A stretch of 64,000 nt of DNA from Flaviflagellibacter rhizophilus (lineage in GTDB: Bacteria; Pseudomonadota; Alphaproteobacteria; Rhizobiales; Methylopilaceae), in the NCBI RefSeq assembly GCF_033898525.1, contig NZ_JAXAFJ010000012.1, positions 27,360 to 91,359 on the forward strand, written 5' to 3'. This document shows positions 37,417 to 44,487 of this stretch, piece after piece (position 1 is the first letter of the stretch; each line of letters starts with the position of its first letter). The translations under genes were made by a program, and so were the position numbers. The notes under the pieces were generated by a model. The model saw only the letters and a program-made list of their open reading frames with translations. It searched no databases and was not told the DNA's origin.

Positions 37417-37772
37417 TACATACCTCGCGACTGGACAGCGTCTTCCACGCCCTTGGCGATCCTACGCGGCGCCGGATGCTGAACGACCTCGCGCTCGGGC
37501 AACGAACGGTCGGCGAGCTTGCCCGACCCTTTTCCATCTCCCTTGCCGCGGCGTCCAAGCACGTCAAGGTCCTGGAAACCGCCGGCCTCATCCAGCGGGA
37601 GGTGCGCGGGCGCACACATCTGTGCCGCCTTGATCCCCAACCGCTCGCCAGCGCGCACAGCTGGCTATCGGCCTACCGGCAGTTCTGGGAAGGCAGGCTG
37701 GACGACCTCGAGCGCGTGCTCCGCGAGGAGGATGCCAACAAGAACCAAACCAGCAAGGGAGACGAGCAATGA
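37407..37772 (+). CDS. ArsR-family transcriptional repressor
   Basis: 121 aa. Winged-helix HTH: HALGDPTRRRMLNDLALGQRTVGELARPFSISLAAASKHVKVLETAGLIQREVRGR. There is no cysteine metal-binding motif of the ELCVCDL type, so it is the non-metal subgroup usually paired with SRPBCC (AHSA1) proteins. It overlaps the SRPBCC gene by 4 bp (ATGA) and is preceded by two operators, indicating self-regulated expression of the pair. Confidence 0.92.
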   Translation: MVELHTSRLDSVFHALGDPTRRRMLNDLALGQRTVGELARPFSISLAAASKHVKVLETAGLIQREVRGRTHLCRLDPQPLASAHSWLSAYRQFWEGRLDDLERVLREEDANKNQTSKGDEQ

Positions 37773-38302
37773 CGCTGACCAGCACAGTGGACGCCTTCGG
37801 CGTGATGATCGAACCCTCCGTCCTGAAGATCGAGCGCGTTCTTCCCGGTCCTGCCGAACGCGTCTGGGCCTATCTTACGGAAGGCGAACTGCGGCAGAAA
37901 TGGCTGGCGGCCGGAGACATGAAGCTGGTGCCCGGCGCGACTTTCGAGCTGGTCTGGCGCAATGACGAACTGTCCCGCATCCCCAGCAATCGCCCCGACG
38001 GCTTCGGCCCCGAGGAACGCATGAACAGCCAGATACTGGAGGTTGATCCCGGGCGCAGGCTTGTCTTCTCGTGGAGTGACGGAAGCGAGGTGTCGTTCGA
38101 ACTCACGCCGGAGGGCGAGGAGGTGCGCTTGACGATCGTGCATCGCCGTCTGCCAAACCGGTCCACGATCCTGGGCGTCAGTGCCGGCTGGCACGCGCAC
38201 CTCGACATTCTCGTCGCGCAGATGGAAAGCCGCGAGGCAGCACCGTTCTGGGACGCCTGGGTCCAGCTGCGAACGGAATACGAGGCTACATTTCCGGGCT
38301 GA
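37769..38302 (+). CDS. SRPBCC/AHSA1 domain protein
   Basis: 177 aa. The START-like fold is recognisable from the IERVLPGPAERVWAYLTEGELRQKWLAAGDM opening, the EVDPGRRLVFSW core strands and the C-terminal helix SAGWHAHLDILVAQME. These proteins bind small hydrophobic ligands; the coupled ArsR repressor probably senses the same compound. No enzyme activity can be assigned. Confidence 0.88.
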   Translation: MTLTSTVDAFGVMIEPSVLKIERVLPGPAERVWAYLTEGELRQKWLAAGDMKLVPGATFELVWRNDELSRIPSNRPDGFGPEERMNSQILEVDPGRRLVFSWSDGSEVSFELTPEGEEVRLTIVHRRLPNRSTILGVSAGWHAHLDILVAQMESREAAPFWDAWVQLRTEYEATFPG

Positions 38303-38317
38303 GCTGCCCTTCGACCC

Positions 38318-39904
38318 TCAGAACGCCAGCGGCTTGGCCTGGCGCACCATGGGCAGCGCCCGCACGCGCTCGATGACCTCGTCCGGAGCGGTGCCGTCGA
38401 TCTGCACGAGCGCGATGGCGTCGCCGCCCTGCGTGGCGCGGCCGAGCGCGAAAGTGGCGATGTTGATGCCCGCATCGCCCAGCATGCTTGCGAAGTGGCC
38501 GACAAAGCCCGGCCGGTCCTCGTTGGCCACATAGATCATGGACGGCGCAAACTCGGCGTCCACCTTGATGCCCTTGATGTCCACGATGCGTGCCTTGCCG
38601 TCGGCGAAGACCGTGCCGGACACCGAACGCTGCGTGCCGTCCGCCTCGACCATCAAGGTGATCAAGGCGTCGTAGTCGCTCTCGGCGTCGCTGGAGGTTT
38701 CCTCGACCACGATGCCGCGTTCCTTGGCAATGGTGGGCGCGGAAACGACATTGACCCCCGCAAGGACCGGACGCAGCAGCCCGGCCACGGCGGCGGAAGT
38801 CAGCGCCCGCATGTTCATGCGCGCCGCCTCGCCCTGATAGGTCAGCCGCACGCGGGAGATGTTGCTGTCCGTCAGTTGGCCTGCGAACGATCCAAGCCGT
38901 TCGGCTAGCGTGATGAAGGGGCGCAGCTTGGGTGCTTCTTCCGCGGAGATCGACGGAAAATTGACCGCATTGGTAATGGCGCCGCGCGTCAGGTAGTCCG
39001 ACATCTGCTCGGCGATCTGAAGCGCCACGTTCTCCTGCGCTTCCGTTGTCGCTGCGCCGAGATGCGGCGTGCAGACGACGCGCGGATGGCCGAACAGCAC
39101 GTTCTCAGTCGCAGGCTCGACGAGGAAGACGTCGAGCGCCGCCCCCGCCACATGCCCGCTGTCCAGCGCCTCGCGCAATGCAGCCTCGTCCAGCAGCCCA
39201 CCGCGCGCACAATTGACGATGCGGACGCCCGGCTTCGTGCGGGCAATGTTCTCGGCGGAGAGGATGTTGCGGGTGCGGTCGGTCAGCGGCGTGTGCAAGC
39301 TGATGAAATCGGCGCGTGCCAGCAGATCCTCAAGCTCCACCTTCTCGACGCCGAGAGCCACCGCTCGCTCGGGAGAGAGGAAAGGATCGAAGGCGACCAC
39401 CTTCATCTTGAGGCCGATGGCGCGGTCCGCCACCACCGAACCGATATTGCCGCAGCCGATGATGCCGAGCGTCTTGCCCGTGATCTCCACCCCGAGGAAG
39501 CGGTTCTTCTCCCAGAGCCCCTCCTGCGTGGAATGATCGGCCGCCGGGATCTCGCGGGCGATGGAGAACATCAGCGCGATGGCATGTTCGGCGGCAGTGA
39601 TGGAGTTGCCGTAGGGCGTGTTCATCACGATCACGCCCTTGGCTGTCGCCAAGGACAGATCGACATTGTCCACGCCGATGCCGGCGCGGCCGATGACCTT
39701 CAGATTACCGGCATCCGCCAGCACCTTCGACGTCACCTTGGTGGTGGAACGGATCGCGAGTCCGTCATAGCCGCCGATAACGGCGGCCAGGGCGTCGCGG
39801 TCTTTACCCAGGTCCGGCAGGTAATCAACCTCCACGCCGCGGTCCTTGAAGATCTGGACGGCGGCGGTGGAGATCTTGTCTGAAATGAGGACCCGGGGGG
39901 CCAT
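38318..39904 (-). CDS. serA: D-3-phosphoglycerate dehydrogenase
   Basis: 528 aa, the long form with a C-terminal regulatory region. The Rossmann motif is GIIGCGNIGSVVA. Catalytic Arg is in NCARGGLLDE, Glu in LVEPATEN and His in VCTPHLGAAT. The intervening domain and an ACT domain (YVANEDRPGFVGHFASMLGDAGINIATFALGR in part) allow serine feedback. It catalyses the first step of serine synthesis. It starts 3 bp after serC, in one operon. Confidence 0.97.
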   Translation of the reverse strand: MAPRVLISDKISTAAVQIFKDRGVEVDYLPDLGKDRDALAAVIGGYDGLAIRSTTKVTSKVLADAGNLKVIGRAGIGVDNVDLSLATAKGVIVMNTPYGNSITAAEHAIALMFSIAREIPAADHSTQEGLWEKNRFLGVEITGKTLGIIGCGNIGSVVADRAIGLKMKVVAFDPFLSPERAVALGVEKVELEDLLARADFISLHTPLTDRTRNILSAENIARTKPGVRIVNCARGGLLDEAALREALDSGHVAGAALDVFLVEPATENVLFGHPRVVCTPHLGAATTEAQENVALQIAEQMSDYLTRGAITNAVNFPSISAEEAPKLRPFITLAERLGSFAGQLTDSNISRVRLTYQGEAARMNMRALTSAAVAGLLRPVLAGVNVVSAPTIAKERGIVVEETSSDAESDYDALITLMVEADGTQRSVSGTVFADGKARIVDIKGIKVDAEFAPSMIYVANEDRPGFVGHFASMLGDAGINIATFALGRATQGGDAIALVQIDGTAPDEVIERVRALPMVRQAKPLAF

Positions 39905-39907
39905 TCC

Positions 39908-41083
39908 TCAGGCGGCTTTGCGCATGGAGGCCTTGCACTGGACGAACGCCCAGTCCAGCCACGGCAGCAAAGCCTCGAGATCGCTGGCTTCCACCGTCGA
40001 GCCCGTCCAGATGCGCAGGCCGGCCGGCGCATCGCGATAGGAAGCGATGTCGAAGGCCACCTTCTCGGCTTCGAGCAGGGCCGCGACGGACTTTGCGAAA
40101 TCTGCCTGCGCGCGCTCCGAATGGCTCGTCACCTGCGGATCGACGATCATGAGGCAGGCCTGGGTGTTGGAGTAGGTCGCGGGATCCGCGGCCAGCATCT
40201 CAACCCATGGCGTGCGCGCAACCCAATCCGCCATCACCTTTGCATTGGCATCGGCGCGCCCCTGAAGAGCCTTGAGGCCCCCGAGCGACTTCGCCCAGGT
40301 CAGGGTGTCGATGTAATCCTCGACTGCCAGCATGGACGGCGTGTTGATCGTCTCACCCTCGAAAAGGGCTTCGTTCAGCTTGCCGTCCTTCGTCATGCGG
40401 AACAGCTTGGGCAGCGGCCATGCGGGCGTGTAGCTCTCCAGGCGCTCCACGGCGCGGGGCGACAGCACGAGCATGCCATGAGCCGCCTCGCCGCCCATCA
40501 CCTTCTGCCAGGAGAAGGTGGTCACATCGAGCTTGGAGAAATCGAGATCCTGCGCGAAGGCAGCCGAGGTGGCGTCGCAGATCGTCAGGCCCTTGCGGTC
40601 AGCGGCGATCCAGTCGGCGTTCGGCACGCGCACGCCCGAAGTGGTGCCGTTCCAGGCAAAGACCACGTCGCGGTCGCAATCGACCTTCGATATGTCCGGA
40701 AGGTGGCCGTATTCGCCCCACATCACGCGCACATCGTCGAGGCGCAGCTGCTCGGTGATGTCGATCACCCAATCCTTGCTGAACGCCTCCCATGCCAGCA
40801 CGTCAACACCGCGCGGGCCGAGCAGCGACCACATAGCCATCTCGACGGCGCCCGTGTCGGACGCCGGAACGATGGCGATGCGGTAGTCTGCGGGAACTTG
40901 GAGAACCTCGCGCGTCAGGTCGATGGCCTGCTTGAGGCGATCTTTGCCGAGCTTTGCGCGATGGGAGCGGCCGAGCGGAGCGCCTTTCAGCGCATCAAGG
41001 CTCCAGCCGGGACGCTTTGTCGTGGGTCCGCACGAAAAACGGGGATTCGCCGGCCGAAGACCGGGTAGAGTGCTCATCATCAT
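39908..41083 (-). CDS. serC: Phosphoserine aminotransferase
   Basis: 391 aa of the alphaproteobacterial/Methanosarcina-type SerC subgroup. The PLP lysine is in TTFSWQKVMGGEAAHG (Lys 194). Substrate-loop blocks FSCGPTTKRPGWS and NGTTSGVRVP are present. It converts 3-phosphohydroxypyruvate to phosphoserine and leads the serC-serA operon. Three consecutive ATG codons (41083-41075) follow GGAAGG, which lies in a hairpin loop of the leader RNA. Confidence 0.96.
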   Translation of the reverse strand: MMMSTLPGLRPANPRFSCGPTTKRPGWSLDALKGAPLGRSHRAKLGKDRLKQAIDLTREVLQVPADYRIAIVPASDTGAVEMAMWSLLGPRGVDVLAWEAFSKDWVIDITEQLRLDDVRVMWGEYGHLPDISKVDCDRDVVFAWNGTTSGVRVPNADWIAADRKGLTICDATSAAFAQDLDFSKLDVTTFSWQKVMGGEAAHGMLVLSPRAVERLESYTPAWPLPKLFRMTKDGKLNEALFEGETINTPSMLAVEDYIDTLTWAKSLGGLKALQGRADANAKVMADWVARTPWVEMLAADPATYSNTQACLMIVDPQVTSHSERAQADFAKSVAALLEAEKVAFDIASYRDAPAGLRIWTGSTVEASDLEALLPWLDWAFVQCKASMRKAA

Positions 41084-41120
41084 CTATCCTTCCAGATAGG
41101 TGCCTCTCGGTGGGGAGAGG
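41084..41120 (-). ncRNA. serC leader RNA motif
   Basis: Two adjacent hairpins directly before serC. The first is CCTCTC / GAGAGG (41120-41115 with 41108-41103). The second is CTATC / GATAG (41099-41095 with 41088-41084), whose loop carries the ribosome-binding site TGGAAG. Position, size and layout match the serC RNA motif described upstream of serC operons in alphaproteobacteria (Rfam serC), thought to control translation initiation. The ligand is unknown. Confidence 0.75.
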
Positions 41121-41133
41121 TGGCCCACTGACG

Positions 41134-41162
41134 AGATTAGAGAACACAGACGGAGAATGCAA
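41134..41162 (-). promoter_or_regulatory. Putative serC-serA promoter
   Basis: On the minus strand TTGCAT (41162-41157), a 17-bp spacer and TAATCT (41139-41134). Transcription would begin near 41127, so the two leader hairpins would form the very 5' end of the mRNA, consistent with the serC leader RNA. Confidence 0.55.
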
Positions 41163-41387
41163 GCTTACGATCCAGATATCCGAGACCGCTCGGCTCGAAG
41201 GATCGGATGAGAGGCCTACCCTTGGCGGAGCCCCGCAAATCATTCATCATGAGTTCTTGGCGAAACTCGGCACTTGGTGGAGGCTGACCATCGGCCAGCA
41301 TCGAATCATATTCGATGCCGTGTCTATTCCTCACTCTTGGAAGGGCCGCTAGAGCACTTTCAAGCCCAGCCCGAGCGTCGGTAGATC

Positions 41388-42152
41388 GTGTTTCAAGCCC
41401 TTGCCAGTAGTCTGAAAGCACCTTCAACAGAACTGCCTCACATGGTCCGGCCTGCAGTGGTCCTCGGATCGGCGCCCGGCTCAATGGTGCCCAGCGATGC
41501 TGCATTAAACTGGACCTTGGCAACCGTTAATGCATCACAGGCGGTGCATCCCGGCTTGTTACCAGACCTTACGCTTTTGGGAACTGGCGTGATGCGGAAT
41601 AAGCTGGTCAACCGGGAAGCAAAGGAAGCCTTGGCCGGGCTCCGAACGCGGCATTTAGTGTTGGTCAAATCCAGCCGCCACATCGATTGGACACGCCCGC
41701 GTCTGCTCAAAATTGGCTACAGCTACGATGCTGTGACCCGAATTACGCAGGAAGCACGAGGCCGTTCGCTGGAATGGGCAACAGGAATTGATGGACTCTC
41801 ACTCTGGCCATCAAACGGTGTCTTCATGGCCTTCATGTGCCTGCAAATGGGGGCACCATTCGTTCTGATAACCGGGTTTTCGTTCTCTCAATCGGGGCAC
41901 GGCTATAATAGCAAAGCGCGGGAGCGAAGCCATGTTGCTCAAGACAAGCAATCTTTGTCGGCGGCCCTCGCCAGAGGCCACAGAATTTATACCAATAGCA
42001 CTGCTTTTTCTGACGAAAGTGGGGTTCCCCTCCTGACTGGTGGGAATCGACCTGATCACGATCTTTGCCAGGTATCCTTCCCCACGAGCAGCGGCAGGAT
42101 GCAGGAGGAGCAAGCATTGTTGGACAACTTTACCGCGTTTGGCACCCGATAG
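41388..42152 (+). CDS. Unknown protein of atypical composition
   Basis: Up to 254 aa; ATG 41442 (MVRPAVVLGSAPGS) is the likely start since the conserved-looking part begins there. A nucleotide-fold-like opening (RPAVVLGSAPGSM) and a WPSNGVFMAFMCLQMGAPFVLITGFSFSQSGHGYNSK stretch resemble bacterial glycan-modifying (GT29-like or MAF-like) proteins, but I cannot assign a family. Base composition is close to half G+C against a much higher background. This and its position between housekeeping operons suggest horizontal transfer. Confidence 0.55.
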   Translation: MFQALASSLKAPSTELPHMVRPAVVLGSAPGSMVPSDAALNWTLATVNASQAVHPGLLPDLTLLGTGVMRNKLVNREAKEALAGLRTRHLVLVKSSRHIDWTRPRLLKIGYSYDAVTRITQEARGRSLEWATGIDGLSLWPSNGVFMAFMCLQMGAPFVLITGFSFSQSGHGYNSKARERSHVAQDKQSLSAALARGHRIYTNSTAFSDESGVPLLTGGNRPDHDLCQVSFPTSSGRMQEEQALLDNFTAFGTR

Positions 42153-42187
42153 CCCAAGGTGCCGTGATCCTAGGTGCAAGCACTATC

Positions 42188-42952
42188 ATGATGCGGCTCA
42201 CCCTTATCGCGTCCATTGTTTTCATCGCTGCTTTGGCCTTGGTGATGCCGCGGGTACCTCAGCCGTCCTTTGCCCCACCTGCCCTCGACCGCTTCCCCGT
42301 GCAGGGAATCGATGTCAGCCACCATCAGCGCGAGATCGACTGGCCGACGGTGGCGGGCGATCCGCGCGTCCGCTTCGTCTATATGAAAGCCACCGAAGGC
42401 GGCGACCACCGCGACACCCGCTTTGCCGAGAACTGGCGGGCTGCGCGCGAGGCCGGGCTTGCGGTCGGGGCCTACCATTATTTCACGTTCTGCCGGCCCG
42501 GCGTGGAGCAGGCACAGAACGTGATTGCGACGGTGCCGCGCGATGCCGGAGCACTGCCCTTGGCGGTCGATCTGGAATTCCACGGCAATTGCCGCAGGGA
42601 TGTGGAGGCGGACTGGCTGGCGACGGAACTGCGAGCCTTCCTCGCCGCGACCACCGCGTATTACGGGCGGCGCCCGGTCTTCTATGGGGAAGCCGGCTTC
42701 TTCGAGCCGTTCGTGCGCCAGCGGCCCAACACCTTTCCCGAGCATCTGCTGTGGCTGCGCAGCATCGCGGATGAACCGGAACAGGAGCCGTGCCGCCGCT
42801 GGACGATCTGGCAATATTCCGACACGGGCACGGTGCCGGGCATCGCAGGGCCGGTGGACCTAAACGCCTTCTGCGGCAGCGATGAGGATTTCTCGCGGAT
42901 CCTCTCGGCACGACCTCGGCCCGTGCAGCCACCGGCTGCCCGCCAAGATTGA
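42188..42952 (+). CDS. GH25 lysozyme (secreted or membrane-anchored muramidase)
   Basis: 254 aa. An N-terminal signal/anchor helix (LTLIASIVFIAALALVMP) is followed by the GH25 barrel: VQGIDVSHHQREIDW, MKATEGGDHRDTRF, GAYHYFTFCRPG, the catalytic DxE in LAVDLEFHGN, and WTIWQYSDTGTVPGIAGPVDLNAF at the end. It hydrolyses the MurNAc-GlcNAc bond of peptidoglycan, probably in the periplasm. No phage genes adjoin it, so a cell-wall remodelling role is more likely than lysis. Confidence 0.92.
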   Translation: MMRLTLIASIVFIAALALVMPRVPQPSFAPPALDRFPVQGIDVSHHQREIDWPTVAGDPRVRFVYMKATEGGDHRDTRFAENWRAAREAGLAVGAYHYFTFCRPGVEQAQNVIATVPRDAGALPLAVDLEFHGNCRRDVEADWLATELRAFLAATTAYYGRRPVFYGEAGFFEPFVRQRPNTFPEHLLWLRSIADEPEQEPCRRWTIWQYSDTGTVPGIAGPVDLNAFCGSDEDFSRILSARPRPVQPPAARQD

Positions 42953-42984
42953 CTTCCGGGCCTCCGCTCCGTAGAAAGCCCGGC

Positions 42985-43016
42985 GGTGCGGGTCCCTCGG
43001 GGCCCGCACCTCTTTT
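42985..43016 (+). terminator. Intrinsic terminator after GH25 gene
   Basis: GGTGCGGG (42985-42992) pairs with CCCGCACC (43003-43010), with further pairing in the loop, followed by TCTTTT (43011-43016). It separates the lysozyme gene from rpsD. Confidence 0.88.
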
Positions 43017-43120
43017 AGCACGCACCCGTGGCCCGGCTCCGCCGGCCTGTCGGCTCTCGCAAGAGGGTGTCAAGGAGGGCGCGTCTTCCACTCTCACGTT
43101 TCGAGAAGGAAACGCGGATC

Positions 43121-43738
43121 ATGTCGAAGCGCCATGCTTCCAAGTACAAGATTGACCGCCGTCTTGGCGTCAACATCTTTGGCCGCTCCAAGAGCCCGGT
43201 CAACAAGCGCGAATACGGTCCCGGCCAGCACGGCCAGCGCCGCAAGGGCAAGATGTCCGACTTCGGCACGCAGCTGCGCGCCAAGCAGAAGCTGAAGGGC
43301 TCCTACGGCGACATCACGGAGAAGCAGTTCCACCGCATCTACACCGAAGCGTCGCGCATGAAGGGCGATACCTCGGCAAACCTGATCGGCCTGCTCGAGT
43401 CTCGCCTGGACGCCGTCGTGTACCGCTCCAAGTTCGTGCCCACCATCTTCGCCGCACGCCAGTTCGTGAACCACGGCCATGTGAAGGTGAACGGCCGCCG
43501 CACCAATATCGGCAGCTTCCGCTGCAAGGTCGGCGACGTGATCGAGATCAAGGAAGCTTCCAAGCAGCTCGCCATCGTTCTCGAATCCGTCAGCCTCGCC
43601 GAGCGCGACGTGCCGGAATATCTGGAAGTCGACCACGGCAAGATGACCACGCGCTTCGCCCGCGTGCCGACGCTTTCCGAAGTGCCCTACCCTGTTCAGC
43701 AGGAACCGAACCTGGTCGTCGAGTTCTACTCGCGCTGA
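43121..43738 (+). CDS. rpsD: 30S ribosomal protein S4
   Basis: 205 aa. The opening MSKRHASKYKIDRRLGVNIFG is followed by GPGQHGQRRKGKMSDFG and an S4 RNA-binding domain (LESRLDAVVYRSKFVPT..AARQFVNHGHVKVNG). It is a primary 16S rRNA-binding protein that nucleates 30S assembly. ATG 43121 follows GAGAAGGA (43103-43110). It stands alone rather than in the alpha operon, as is usual in alphaproteobacteria. Confidence 0.98.
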   Translation: MSKRHASKYKIDRRLGVNIFGRSKSPVNKREYGPGQHGQRRKGKMSDFGTQLRAKQKLKGSYGDITEKQFHRIYTEASRMKGDTSANLIGLLESRLDAVVYRSKFVPTIFAARQFVNHGHVKVNGRRTNIGSFRCKVGDVIEIKEASKQLAIVLESVSLAERDVPEYLEVDHGKMTTRFARVPTLSEVPYPVQQEPNLVVEFYSR

Positions 43739-43757
43739 TCGGTTCTCACCGGACACG

Positions 43758-43786
43758 AAAAAGCCGCCCCGAGGGGCGGCTTTTTT
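43758..43786. terminator. Bidirectional terminator between rpsD and grxD
   Basis: AAAAAGCCGCCCC (43758-43770) and GGGGCGGCTTTTTT (43773-43786) around a tiny loop. The T-run on each strand lets it end both rpsD (rightward) and the pur-bolA-grxD operon (leftward). Confidence 0.93.
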
Positions 43787-43807
43787 ATTGGCCGAAGGGG
43801 ATGCCGG

Positions 43808-44143
43808 TCAGGCGGTCGCCTGCTTCACCGGAATGCCCTTGCCGGCCATCAGCTCCTGCAGTTCGCCGGCCTGGAACATCTCGCGCACGATGTCGCAACC
43901 GCCGATGAACTCACCCTTCACGTAAAGCTGGGGAATGGTCGGCCAGTTGGAGAACTGCTTGATGCCATCGCGCAGGCCGTCCGTCTCAAGCACGTTCACG
44001 TCCGTATACGGCGCGCCGATATATTCGAGGATCTGGACGACCTGTCCGGAGAAGCCGCACATCGGGAACTGCTTCGTGCCCTTCATGAAAAGCACGACGT
44101 CGTTCGAGTCCACGGTCTGCTTGATCTGGTCGATAGCGCTCAT
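43808..44143 (-). CDS. grxD: Monothiol glutaredoxin Grx4 type
   Basis: 111 aa. The CGFS active site (Cys 29, in FPMCGFSGQ) is followed by WPTIPQLYVKGEFIGGCDIV, the glutathione-binding region. Monothiol Grx proteins bind a [2Fe-2S] cluster with BolA partners and take part in iron-sulfur cluster delivery. The adjacent bolA gene on the same strand supports this. It is the last gene of the pur operon. Confidence 0.96.
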   Translation of the reverse strand: MSAIDQIKQTVDSNDVVLFMKGTKQFPMCGFSGQVVQILEYIGAPYTDVNVLETDGLRDGIKQFSNWPTIPQLYVKGEFIGGCDIVREMFQAGELQELMAGKGIPVKQATA

Positions 44144-44245
44144 CTCGTCACCTTGTCGCCGGGGGAACGGCGCAACCCTGTTGTGTCTGTGGCCGCAATA
44201 TAAGCATGCTCCGCCGCGATTGCAGCCGCCGCGCGCCTCTTCTTG

Positions 44246-44485
44246 CTACTCCGTCGGCGGGGCTGAAGTCTGCAAGGCGAGCGCGTGCAGCACGCCGCCC
44301 ATCCGGCCCTGAAGCGCGGAATAGACCAGCTGATGCTGCTGTAGGCGCGACTTGCCCCGGAAGCTCTCGGACACCACCGTCGCGGCGTAGTGATCGCCGT
44401 CGCCCGCCATGTCCTTGATGGTGACCTGCGCGTCCGGCAGGGCTTCCTTGATCATGCGCTCGATATCGCCCGCATCCATCGGCAT
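44246..44485 (-). CDS. bolA: BolA-family protein
   Basis: 79 aa, a class II KH-like fold: IERMIKEALPDAQVTIKDMAGDGDHYAATVVSESF...QLVYSALQGRMGGVLHALALQT. The invariant C-terminal His (LHALAL) and the absence of a Cys near residue 30 fit the IbaG/BolA2-like class. It probably forms a [2Fe-2S] heterodimer with the neighbouring CGFS glutaredoxin. It starts 2 bp after purL. Confidence 0.92.
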   Translation of the reverse strand: MPMDAGDIERMIKEALPDAQVTIKDMAGDGDHYAATVVSESFRGKSRLQQHQLVYSALQGRMGGVLHALALQTSAPPTE

Positions 44486-44487
44486 CG

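Noticed and set aside
40954..41352. Plus-strand open frame over the serC start and leader
   Set aside because: It overlaps the serC coding start, promoter and leader RNA in antisense, has no ribosome-binding site and no recognisable motif.
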